Shown: piece after piece, positions 1 to 10,359 of the stretch | Layout: each line of letters starts with the position of its first letter | Position numbering within the stretch: position 1 is the first letter of the stretch | From: VXPQ01 sp965116435 | GTDB taxonomy: Bacteria > Bacteroidota > Rhodothermia > Rhodothermales > VXPQ01 | Length of the DNA: 64,000 bases | Direction: 5' to 3' | NCBI GenBank assembly: GCA_965116435.1 | Contig: OZ220686.1 | Coordinates: forward strand, 372,001-436,000 | The notes under the pieces: model-generated | What the model was told of the DNA's origin: nothing | The model's database searches: none | The model's input: only the letters and a program-made list of their open reading frames with translations | Translations under genes and position numbers: made by a program

Positions 1-777
1 CTTGCTGCTGCCGATCAATCCAGAGGTTGCGAAGTTGCCGCTCTCGCTCACGGTCAGTTTGACGGTGAGGGCCGAGGCCGGCGCAGGGCTTGCCGTCACC
101 GTGAAGCTGGCATCCGCGCCCTCGGTCACGGAAGACGATCCCCCCGCAATAGTGACCTCCGGGAGGGTTACGGTGTCGTCGTCAAGGATCGTGTGGGTAT
201 GGGTCGATGTGCCGAGGGTGACATCCGAACGGGCGTTGCCGAGAAAGGATAGCGTTGCGATCACCGTCTCGTCGGACTCAACGTCGGTGTCGCCCCGCAC
301 CTGGATGGCTATGTGAGGATAATCAAGGCTGGAAAAAGCATCCGCTCCCAATGATGCCTTTTCGCAGGTGCTTGCACGGGGGCTGTTGGACAATATCGTT
401 CGGTAGTCTGCGCCTGGGGTGCCCCAACCACCTTGACCATCATCTTGCGTATTGATGGTCGCCGTGCCACTGAAACAGATCTCAAAAGGCACAGTACCTG
501 GTACCTGCTTTGACAGGGTCACCGTGTAGGCAAGGCTCCTTATACCCGAATCCCCTTCGTTCGCGTCCGCAGGTCCACTGATAGACAGGGTGGCGGCCTG
601 CGCGGCGGCCTCGTAGACCGGTCCCCATACCATACACAGCGCGGCCAGCCACGCTATCCATAGAATGCGGCGACAGGAAAGGGCGCGCCGCGCCGCCGAA
701 GCAGCGCCTGATTTACAAGATAGCCCCCCCCCCCTCACGTTCGAGGAATCATTCTCCCGAAGAAACGAAGAAATCAT
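1..777 (-). CDS. Calx-beta repeat surface protein, copy 1 (N-terminal part; runs off the left edge; in-frame poly-G tract)
   Basis: Likely secreted, repeat-rich surface protein; only the first 259 codons lie in the window. Reading starts at an ATG at 777 preceded by AGAGGA at good spacing. It codes a short leader peptide starting MISSFLREND, crosses an 11-G tract as glycines, and continues in frame into a signal peptide (RRILWIAWLAALCMVWG, then an A-rich cleavage region ending AAAQA) and then Calx-beta type beta-sandwich repeats with the usual D-E-T-V-x-x-T-L and acidic D-D-D-T edges. The leader before the hydrophobic segment is about 40 residues, which is long for a signal peptide n-region. 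The gene is a close paralogue of the one ending at 1832: from about base 1 to 320 the two are nearly identical. The frame was checked codon by codon from 777 to base 1 and is open. The C-terminus, expected to carry a sorting tail, is outside the window. Function beyond surface exposure is not known. Confidence 0.85.
   Translation of the reverse strand, partial: MISSFLRENDSSNVRGGGLSCKSGAASAARRALSCRRILWIAWLAALCMVWGPVYEAAAQAATLSISGPADANEGDSGIRSLAYTVTLSKQVPGTVPFEICFSGTATINTQDDGQGGWGTPGADYRTILSNSPRASTCEKASLGADAFSSLDYPHIAIQVRGDTDVESDETVIATLSFLGNARSDVTLGTSTHTHTILDDDTVTLPEVTIAGGSSSVTEGADASFTVTASPAPASALTVKLTVSESGNFATSGLIGSSK
724..734 (-). repeat. Homopolymer G11 tract inside the start of Calx-beta copy 1 (ON length)
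   Basis: Eleven C on the + strand, so eleven G in the coding strand, 15 codons after the ATG at 777. With 11 G the upstream ATG frame joins the signal-peptide frame. Tracts of 8 or 14 would also be in frame; 10, 12 and 13 would not. G tracts of this length are known hot spots for slipped-strand mispairing in phase-variable genes. Variability here is inferred from comparison with the 13-G paralogue. Confidence 0.85.
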
Positions 778-835
778 GCTGTCCTCTGGTTTTGTTCAAC
801 GTATCCTTGTATTCAACATAACCTGCATGCGTAAT

Positions 836-865
836 AATATACGATGCGCCCCACCATTTTTTCAA
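836..865 (-). promoter_or_regulatory. Predicted promoter of Calx-beta copy 1
   Basis: On the minus strand TTGAAA is followed after 18 bases by TATATT, about 60 bases upstream of the ATG at 777. The same block, including both boxes and the spacing, occurs upstream of the paralogue (5004-5033). Conservation of the whole leader in both copies supports a functional control region. No transcription start is known. Confidence 0.5.
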
Positions 866-880
866 GAGGAAGTATGTCGC

Positions 881-1585
881 TTAAACCCGCCCTTCCAGAT
901 ACGCCTTGCGGGTCTTTTCATCAAAGCGTTCGATGGCGTAGCGGAGCATGGTTCGAGGCATGTTGCGGTAATGGCGGCGCAGAAAGGCTTCTTCGGCAGC
1001 GCGGTCCTGTTTTCCCACTTCGCGCAACATCCACCCTACGGCCTTGTGAATGAGGTCCTCCTTGTCGTTCAGCAGTTGTTCGGCCATCAGAAGAAATTCG
1101 TCGAAGCCGCCCCGTTTGATATACCAGTAGGCGGCGATTACCGCAATGCGGCGCTTCCACAGGCTTGCGTCGCGGACCCACTCGAAAAGCAGGTCCTTCT
1201 TTCCTGCCTCCAGATGCGCTCCGACGATCTTGTGCGCAGAGGCATCGACCAGATCCCAGTTGTTGACGTACTCGACCCGTTTCAGATAGAGATCGAACAT
1301 CGCTTGCTTTTGCGCGGCGTCTCCGCGTTCGTATCGCCGGATTATCATAAAGAGCGCGCAAAGCCGGTCTTCATGCCACGGGGATATGAGCAATTCTTCC
1401 ACTGCGGACATATCCGCCGCGTCGCAGGCCCGGGCCAGTTTGCGAAGCGCCGGAACGCGAATGCCCCGGAACTGGTCCCCTTCTCCATATTCGCCGGGCC
1501 CGGTTCGGAAAAAACGCGCGGAATGGGCCGCAATGTCGGGATTGCCCAGCGCCTTGAGGCGAGCCTGTATGTCTGTCCGGGTCAT
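881..1585 (-). CDS. DNA alkylation repair protein (AlkD-like HEAT-repeat glycosylase)
   Basis: Probable DNA glycosylase for alkylated bases, built of HEAT-like helical repeats that wrap DNA. Recognisable features are the start MTRTDIQARL, the R-G-I-R-V-P segment, and the N-N-W-D-L-V-D motif, whose Asp corresponds to the catalytic Asp of AlkD enzymes. The 234-residue length fits the family. The frame is open 30 codons further upstream (to 1675), but the family begins at M-T-R-T, so 1585 is preferred. There is no strong Shine-Dalgarno at either place. The gene sits between the two Calx-beta genes in the same orientation, so it may be a bystander caught in the duplication of that locus. Identification of the family is firm; substrate is not. 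Confidence 0.88.
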   Translation of the reverse strand: MTRTDIQARLKALGNPDIAAHSARFFRTGPGEYGEGDQFRGIRVPALRKLARACDAADMSAVEELLISPWHEDRLCALFMIIRRYERGDAAQKQAMFDLYLKRVEYVNNWDLVDASAHKIVGAHLEAGKKDLLFEWVRDASLWKRRIAVIAAYWYIKRGGFDEFLLMAEQLLNDKEDLIHKAVGWMLREVGKQDRAAEEAFLRRHYRNMPRTMLRYAIERFDEKTRKAYLEGRV

Positions 1586-1724
1586 GAGGGCGTTCGGGGG
1601 AGGCGTTACAATACGAACGGATGGGGACTCCGTGCGAGTACAAGAATCCGCCCTAAAATACGGTTTTTCGGCCACAGCGGCGCGCCTGGGGGAAATAGTT
1701 CGAGGGCGGACCGCTTCCTTCGCC

Positions 1725-1811
1725 CTACCGCAGCAACGTCATTTTCCGTGTCAGCGTTTCTCCGTTCGCCTGGAGCCGATAGACGTACAGGCCGGAAGGC
1801 AGGTTATTCTA
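1725..1811 (-). pseudogene. Orphan fragment of a type IX sorting tail
   Basis: Minus-strand codons read N-N-L-P-S-G-L-Y-V-Y-R-L-Q-A-N-G-E and continue L-T-R-K-M-T-L-L-R-stop. This is almost identical to the last 26 residues of the Calx-beta protein that ends at 1832. A stop codon (TAG) lies immediately upstream in frame, so the fragment cannot be expressed by itself. It is best read as the leftover 3' end of a deleted or recombined third member of the family, lying just after copy 2. Confidence 0.75.
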
Positions 1812-1831
1812 TGCTGCCACTTCTCCCCAAC

Positions 1832-4800
1832 CTACCGCAACAGCGTCATTTTCCTGGTGCGCGTTTCGCCGTTCGCCTGGAGGCGATAGACGTACAGGCC
1901 CGAGGGCAGGTTGTCCGCGTCGAAGCGTACGGAATGCGTTCCTGCCGGGCGGATCCCGTCTACGAGGACGCCTACGCTGCGCCCGGTGGCGTCGAACACT
2001 TCCAGGCGGACGTGTTGCGGAGTGGGCAACTCGTATTCTATCGCCGTCGAGGGGTTGAACGGGTTCGGATAGTTCTGGCTCAGGGCAAACGCTTTCGGGA
2101 GTTCTCCTTCGGGAGATTCTATCGACGTTACGTTTTCATCCTCGCTGATGATTACGTCCACAGATGCGGGCGTCCCTCTCGAAAAACCGGCGGGCAAGGC
2201 TCCGAACGTTACCGTGAATGTTTCGTCCTCCATGTCGTCGTCTTTCGTCGTGAGAATCCAGTCCGTTCCGAAGGGTTCGTTTGCGTCAATGACGATGGTT
2301 GCGAGGGCCACGTAGTCGCCTGCTTCGGCGTCGTCTGTGGTGAAGACAAGCGGCAAGGTCACCACGCTGGGTACGGTATGCGCCAGTTCGGCGTGGATGG
2401 TGGCTCTTCGGCCTTCGTAGATGGGGTTCGGATATACGGCCAGCGTAATCTGGGTCGGGTCGTTGCCGCCACCGGGGTTTCCTCCGCCCGGGTTTCCACC
2501 ACCGCCGACACCTGGGGCCGTCGAATCGTCGTTGTCGGTGATGGTGAGCGTGTGGGTCGTCGCACTGCCCAGCGTGTAGCCCGCGCCGCGGGTAAGGGTC
2601 AGGATGACCGTCTCGGCGTTCTCGACGGCGCTGTCGTCGTTGATGGCAACAGGGATGTCTGCGGCGCTCGCCCCGGGGGCGATCGTCAGCGAACCTGAGT
2701 TCTGGATGGTGAAGTCGTTGCCGCTGCCCGCCGTCGCGGTGCCGGAAACGCTGTAGCCGAGCGAGAAGCCGCGCGAAGGCGCCGGGGAGATGTTGACCGT
2801 CACATTGTGCGTGCCGGCGCTCTCGGCCGCGCTCGAAGAGACCGCCGCGAAGGACGCCGTGGCGATGGCCTCGACATCGTTGTCCTCGATGGTGAGCGTC
2901 GCCTCGGTGATTGACCCCGCCGTGACGCCAGCCGGCAGGTTCGCCGTGTCGATGGCCACCCTGAAGGTCTCATCCCCTTCAAAGGCCGTGTCCTCAAGGA
3001 TGGGAATGTCAATGGAGTAGCGGGTATTGCCGTCCGCCTTGAAGACCAGTTGGCTAACCAGTGTGTAGTCCGCGCCGCCCGTCGCAGTGATGTCCGTAAA
3101 GATCAGCGGAACCGTAATATCGCGTCCACTCGCCGGCGTCACAGTAAAGGTCGGTTGGGCAACACCTGCACCTTCATTGGCGGCGAAGGCGTCCCGAATG
3201 AAGGACAGCGTTACCGAAGACGGTGCATCGGTGATCGTCATCGTTTGGGTCGCGCCGCCGAGTGACAGCGTCACCGTCTCGTTCGACTCAGACAGGTTGT
3301 CCCCAAGGGTCTCCAGATGCAGCGGCCCCGCGGTACGGCGGCGACCCTGCAAGATCGCACCGTCGAAGGTTATCGAAGGATTGTTGCCGTTGAGGCCGCT
3401 ACAGGTGGCGACCGCTGCTGATTCCACAGACCTGCAGGCCAGCCGGTAGTCCGTCCCGAGCGTGGCGGCGCCACCGATGGTCAGCGGCAGCGTTACTGTC
3501 TCGCTGTTGCCCAACGCCTCGCTTAAATATATATTGAAATAGACGACTGCGCCTTCAGGCAAGGTGGTAACACCGCTGCCGGAACTAAGTTGTGCGGTGA
3601 CCGGCGCATCGTCGTCCGTCACCGTCACCGTCACGCTGGGGATAGATAATGACGAGAATGACACCGGACGGTACTTCTGGCCGTCCCCGTCGCCCGCCTC
3701 AATCGTGTGCGTGATCGTACGGGTGCGCTCGCCGCCCGTATTCACGATGTTGTCGTTCTGGCCCGTGATCGTTACCGTCTGCGCCGTGCTCCAGTTGCTT
3801 GTCGTGAACGTCAGCGTATCTTTTGCCTTCGGCTTCGTATTTCCGCCGGGACCGTCCACGAACGCCGCGCCTCCGGCGGTCACGGTGATGGTCACTTGCC
3901 CCGCAGGCCGCGTGTCCAGGCCCACGGTGTACGTAGCCGTGCCTCCGTTCTCCGCGACCGTGCGGGCGCTCTGCGATACGGTCACGCCCGCCGTGTCGTT
4001 GTCGTTCACGGTCACCGTCGCGGAGGAGTTGGAACTGCCCACCGTATAGCCCGTGCCCGCGTTTACGGTCACCGTCACGCTGCCGTTGTTCTCGTCCCTA
4101 TTGTCGTCCACGGTGGAGACGGTGTAGGTAGCGGAGCCGGACGTGGGTACGGAAACCGTCTTGCTGCTGCCGGTCGATCCAGAGGTTGCGAAGTTGCCGC
4201 TCTCGCTCACGGTCAGTTTGACGGTGAGGGCCGAGGCCGGCGCAGGGCTTGCCGTCACCGTGAAGCTCGCATCCGCGCCCTCGGTCACGGAAGACGATCC
4301 TGCCGCAATAGTGACCTCAGGGAGGGCTACGGTGTCGTCATTGAGAATCGTGTGGGTATGGGTCGATGTGCCGAGGGTGACGCCGGCAGGGGGGGTGTTT
4401 CTTAACCTCAACGTTGCGATCACCGTCTCGTCGGGCTCAACGTCGGTGTCGCCCCGTACCTGGATGTCTATGCGAGTATTTGCGAGAGAGCCGCCTGCCT
4501 GATGTGCTGAATGGAAGCAGGTGGTTCCAGTGGCGCCGCCGTCGGTTCTCGTCCGGTAGTCCGCGCTTGAGCTCCAACCATTAAATGTGGTATTCGCAGT
4601 TGCCGTGCCACTGAAACAAAGCTCCCACTCCACAATGCTTGATACCGCCTGTGACAGGGTCACCGTGTAGGTACGGGTCCTCGCGCCCGAATTCCTCTCG
4701 TTTGCGTCCGCGGGTCCACTGAGCGACAAGGTGGTGTTGTTCTGCGCGGCGGCCTCGGAGATCGGGCCCCATACGGTACACACCATACACAGCGCGGCCA

Positions 4801-4944
4801 GCCACGCTATCCATAGAACGCGGCGAGCGAAAAGGACGCGCCGCGGCGCCGAAGCAGCACCTGATTTACAAGATAGCCCCCCCCCCCCCTCACGTTCGAG
4901 GAATCATTCCCAGAATCGTTCCCCCGAAGAAACGAAGAAATCAT
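1832..4944 (-). CDS. Calx-beta repeat surface protein, copy 2, with type IX sorting tail; out of frame at a G13 tract (phase OFF as sequenced)
   Basis: Predicted secreted repeat protein. The real start is the ATG at 4944 (AGAGGA upstream, leader MISSFLRGND), the same start as in copy 1. With 13 G at 4877-4889 translation enters the wrong frame and stops at 4807. With 11 or 14 G it would continue into the signal peptide (RRVLWIAWLAALCM) and give about 1036 residues. The remaining frame, open from 4786 to 1832, holds about seven Calx-beta-like repeats, a G-G-G-N-P linker about three quarters along, and a C-terminal sorting domain of about 85 residues with N-Y-P-N-P-F-N-P-S-T-A-I and the end R-K-M-T-L-L-R. 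Internal ATG 4786 lies after the hydrophobic core, so a protein started there would not be exported. Between ATG and tract, copy 2 has 12 extra bases relative to copy 1, an in-frame difference that supports this leader being translated. A sequencing error in the tract cannot be excluded. Confidence 0.85.
4877..4889 (-). repeat. Homopolymer G13 tract inside the start of Calx-beta copy 2 (OFF length)
   Basis: Thirteen C on the + strand. The tract occupies the same place as the 11-G tract of copy 1, between the ATG leader and the signal peptide. The two-base difference puts the downstream protein out of frame. Loss of two G or gain of one would restore it. Confidence 0.85.
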
Positions 4945-5003
4945 TGCTTTCCTCTGGTTTTGTTCAGCGTATCCTTGCAGTTGGCATAACCTGCATGCGC
5001 AAT

Positions 5004-5033
5004 AATATACTATGCGCCCGACCATTTTTTCAA
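5004..5033 (-). promoter_or_regulatory. Predicted promoter of Calx-beta copy 2
   Basis: TTGAAA, 18 bases, TATATT on the minus strand, identical boxes and spacing to the copy at 836-865, about 60 bases from the ATG at 4944. Conserved sequence continues on both sides. Confidence 0.5.
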
Positions 5034-5140
5034 GAAGAGTTATGTCTCCCCAGGCGGGTCCGAACCATCTCTCCGGGAGCCTGGCCGAAACGATCCCTAT
5101 CTGGAAGTCTCTGGCGAAGCGTCCGCCCCGGCTGTACAAG

Positions 5141-5295
5141 TTTAGGATGCACTGATCAAATCCACTTCGATCAGCGCTTCACGTACGCAAGTAGCGTTTG
5201 TAATGATTCTATCGTTAAAATCATCGGAAAACACGGCGTTTTGCGACGCCGGGGTCGTGAAGCGCCCTTCGGGAGGCATCGAGGGGTGCGCGAGG
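5141..5295. repeat. Left part of a short inverted-repeat (MITE-like) element
   Basis: From TTTAGGATGCACTGATCAAA at 5141 this matches the left half of the complete element at 63091-63351 for about 150 bases with scattered changes. It includes the internal inverted repeat GCGCTTCACG / CGTGAAGCGC. The right end is missing; similarity fades near the copA stop codon. On the minus strand it holds a 44-codon frame starting M-P-P-E-G-R-F-T-T-P that ends with the stop formed by the element's own terminus. With the promoter block it fills the 4945-5303 interval between copy 2 and copA. Confidence 0.65.
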
Positions 5296-5303
5296 CGGAC
5301 GCA

Positions 5304-7631
<2,328 letters not shown>

Positions 7632-7661
7632 ATCGCAAGGGAAAGGAAAATGCAGGCGCCG

Positions 7662-10157
7662 CTATTCCTCTCGCGGATCCAGAATGTGTTCGATGCGCGC
7701 CAGTACGTCCTGGAGATGCAACGCCGTAGGCCGGTCCTGCACGCGCCGCGCGGTGCGTTGCGCATCCGTCCGCAGCGCTTCCAGTTCGCCGCGCACATAG
7801 GCCCGAATGTCGCTCTGACTTACGTCGATGGGCGTATAGGCCAGGTACCGGCGGGCGGCGGCGGGCGGCGCGGTGATCTCCTCGTGCATCAGCCGCTCCA
7901 TGTCCTCGAGGTAGGCGCGTTGCAGATTGCGCCGCCACGGATCGATGGCCTCGTTGGCGGCCAGTTCGCGCCAAAGCCCCTTGCGCAAATCTTCCAGCAT
8001 GTCGAGCGGGGCGTACGCCTCGCTGCCGAGGCGGGCTTCTGCTTCGATGAGGCGGGCCAGGCGCTGCGGGTCCAGCAGCAGGTCCAGCCGGCTTGCCTGT
8101 ACGCTGCGAATGCGCTCCACGGCGCCCGCATGTTCGATCCGGCGAAGCACCTCCTCGTCGAGCAGCCACCGGGGCGTCTCGAATCCGAATTCATGCAGAA
8201 AAGCCATGGCGCCCGATTGCGCGTCCCGCGAAACCATTTCATAGACGGGTCCTTCCTGGTCGTATGTTTTCGGGGTCTCGTACACGCCCCCGATTTCGCG
8301 AGCGGCGTGGCCCAAATAGCGCCTCCACTGCACCACGATCTCGCCGTACAATTCCTCAAGGTGCGCATAGTCTTCCCCCGCCTCGCCGGTCCATTCGACC
8401 AGATTCGGCACGATTCGCTTGAGATTCGCCACGCCGAGCCGGCTTGCTTCCGCCGCATTGTCGCCCAGGTCCTCGCGCTGAGACCGGGGGTCCAGGGGAT
8501 TCCCTGTCTGGCGCCCGTAGAAATAGCGCGGATCGCCTGCGCGCTCCGTGACCCAGCCGTTCAGCACGGACCGGATTTCGTCCTCGGTCGCGGCGTCGGG
8601 AATGGGTCGATAGCCCCAGCGCACGCTCCATTTGTCGTATTCGCCGATCGCGGGCAGGAAATTCGTCACGCCGTCCTCCGGCTGGGCGATATAGTTGAAG
8701 CGGGCGTAATCCATAATGGACGGCGCCGTGCCGTGCGCGCTCGTAAACGTGGGCGAACGCAGCGAATCAACGGGAAATGCGTAGCTCGAACCCCAGTTAT
8801 GCGGCAATCCGATGGTATGCCCCACCTCGTGGGCGGATACGAACCGAATCAATTCCCCCATCACCTCGTCGTCGAATTGCACGCGGCGCGCATCGGGGTT
8901 CGACGCGGCGGTCTGCACGAAATACCAGTTCCGCAAAAGGTTCATCACATTGTGGTACCACCCGATGTCGCTTTCGAGAATCTCTCCCGTGCGCGGGTCG
9001 TGCACATGCGGCCCGTACGCGTTTTCGATATCGGAGGGGAAATACCGGATCACGGAATACCGTACGTCCTCCGGGCTGAATTCCGGGTCCTCTTCCGCAG
9101 AAGGCGGGTCCTTGCCGACAATGGCATTGCGAAATCCGGCTTCCTCGAACGCGGCGTTCCAGTCGTCCACGCCCTGTTTGATGTACGGGCGCCACTTCAC
9201 CGGGGTGGCCGGATCGATGTAGTATACGATGGGCTGCACGGGTTCCACCAGTTCGCCGCGCGCGAACGCCTCCGGGTCCGAGGGGTCGAGCCGCCATTTC
9301 GTAATGAAGCATTTTTCTTCCGCCCGCTGCGCATCCGCCCCGTAGTCGATCGTTTCCACATTGAAATATCCCACGCGGGCGTCGCAGGGGCGGGGCGTCA
9401 TGAGATGGTCCGGCAAAAGCACCATGGACTGGTTCATTTCTACGGAAATCGTGCCGGTCGAGGGGTTTTCGGGCGGGGCGTCCGCCGAATAGGTGAGCGT
9501 GTGGCGCACCTCGATATTGCGGGGAAAGCTTTGGGCCGCATTGACATAGGAACGATCCTTGTCCAGGCTCTTGACCTTGAAGCGCTCGCGGCTGGACGAA
9601 CCGAGGCCCAGAAAGCGCACGTCCGTCGTAAAGAGTTCCGTCACGTCCACGACGGACCGGGTGGAATCGTCGCTGCGGGCGAGAATATCGAAGGCCGCCG
9701 CCACGGGTTCGAGGTTGGCGTTGCGGACCGCCTGGTAGATCGGGCGCTCCTCGCTCGCCACGCTTTCGTAGGAGACGATCCGAAGAAGCACCTTGTCCGC
9801 CTGCCGCTGCCACCGAAGCGCCTGCGTGTTCGTCTTTTGTCCGCCGTAGCCCATGCCCGCATGCGTCCGGGCCTGCCGGGTTACGAGAATCATCTCCCGG
9901 CCCAGCAACGAATCCGGAATCTCGAACAGGAGTTGCTCTGCATCCCGGTGCACGGTAAACAATCCCGCGTCGGTGGCCATGCTTTCCTTGACGACCTCCG
10001 AATACTTCTTCATCTTCGAATCGGACTCCTCCGAATCGCTGGCGTCCGAAGACGCGTCGTCCGCCATGCGGGCGGTTTGCAGTCCGAGGCTGCATCCCCC
10101 CCATACAACCGCAAGAGCAAGCAACGACGACAGGGAAAGAATTCCGGAACGAGACAT
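7662..10157 (-). CDS. Lipoprotein zinc metalloprotease (DUF5117/DUF4953 type)
   Basis: Predicted envelope-anchored zinc metalloprotease. The chosen ATG at 10157 (MSRSGILSLSS) gives a lipoprotein signal peptide with lipobox V-V-W-G-G-C-S; an in-frame start 30 codons upstream would bury it. The N-terminal half resembles DUF5118/DUF5117 (V-T-R-Q-A-R-T-H-A-G, then the segment around Y-S-A-D-A-P-P). The centre has the catalytic motif H-E-V-G-H-T-I-G-L-P-H-N, an extended HExxHxxGxxH metzincin-like zinc site. The C-terminal half is helical. About 831 residues, typical for the family, which is common in Bacteroidota-like bacteria. Physiological substrate is unknown; peptide scavenging or envelope processing is plausible. 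It lies 30 bases upstream of copA on the same strand, but a functional link is not evident. Confidence 0.9.
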   Translation of the reverse strand: MSRSGILSLSSLLALAVVWGGCSLGLQTARMADDASSDASDSEESDSKMKKYSEVVKESMATDAGLFTVHRDAEQLLFEIPDSLLGREMILVTRQARTHAGMGYGGQKTNTQALRWQRQADKVLLRIVSYESVASEERPIYQAVRNANLEPVAAAFDILARSDDSTRSVVDVTELFTTDVRFLGLGSSSRERFKVKSLDKDRSYVNAAQSFPRNIEVRHTLTYSADAPPENPSTGTISVEMNQSMVLLPDHLMTPRPCDARVGYFNVETIDYGADAQRAEEKCFITKWRLDPSDPEAFARGELVEPVQPIVYYIDPATPVKWRPYIKQGVDDWNAAFEEAGFRNAIVGKDPPSAEEDPEFSPEDVRYSVIRYFPSDIENAYGPHVHDPRTGEILESDIGWYHNVMNLLRNWYFVQTAASNPDARRVQFDDEVMGELIRFVSAHEVGHTIGLPHNWGSSYAFPVDSLRSPTFTSAHGTAPSIMDYARFNYIAQPEDGVTNFLPAIGEYDKWSVRWGYRPIPDAATEDEIRSVLNGWVTERAGDPRYFYGRQTGNPLDPRSQREDLGDNAAEASRLGVANLKRIVPNLVEWTGEAGEDYAHLEELYGEIVVQWRRYLGHAAREIGGVYETPKTYDQEGPVYEMVSRDAQSGAMAFLHEFGFETPRWLLDEEVLRRIEHAGAVERIRSVQASRLDLLLDPQRLARLIEAEARLGSEAYAPLDMLEDLRKGLWRELAANEAIDPWRRNLQRAYLEDMERLMHEEITAPPAAARRYLAYTPIDVSQSDIRAYVRGELEALRTDAQRTARRVQDRPTALHLQDVLARIEHILDPREE

Positions 10158-10310
10158 GGGATCGGGCTGGGTCAAAGGCGAACGAGACAGGCTACGCTGA
10201 TCAAATCCTGCTATCCGTCCCGGTGTTCCCATGAGAAGGATGCGCAAGGATAGAGAAAGCGATTAAAAAGATCGTCCGCAAGACAGGTGCGAAACAGGGC
10301 GCCTTAAAAA

Positions 10311-10337
10311 TTTAGGTTCGAAAATTTCGAGCCTAAA
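10311..10337 (-). terminator. Possible intrinsic terminator after the M24 peptidase
   Basis: Near-palindrome TTTAGG-x-TCGA / TCGA-x-CCTAAA with a five-base loop, followed on the minus strand by TTTTTAAGG. It begins about 20 bases after the stop of the peptidase gene. The stem is AT-rich with one mismatch, so strength is uncertain. Confidence 0.45.
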
Positions 10338-10359
10338 AAAATAAACCTGCCGGAAAAAA

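Noticed and set aside
1832..4786. Taking the internal ATG at 4786 as the true start of Calx-beta copy 2
   Set aside because: It lies after the hydrophobic core, so the protein would lack a signal peptide although it carries a sorting tail. The paralogue uses the upstream ATG with a Shine-Dalgarno site.
10196..10208. GCTGATCAAATCC as another copy of the element terminus
   Set aside because: Only 13 bases match and the rest of the terminus is absent; chance is likely.
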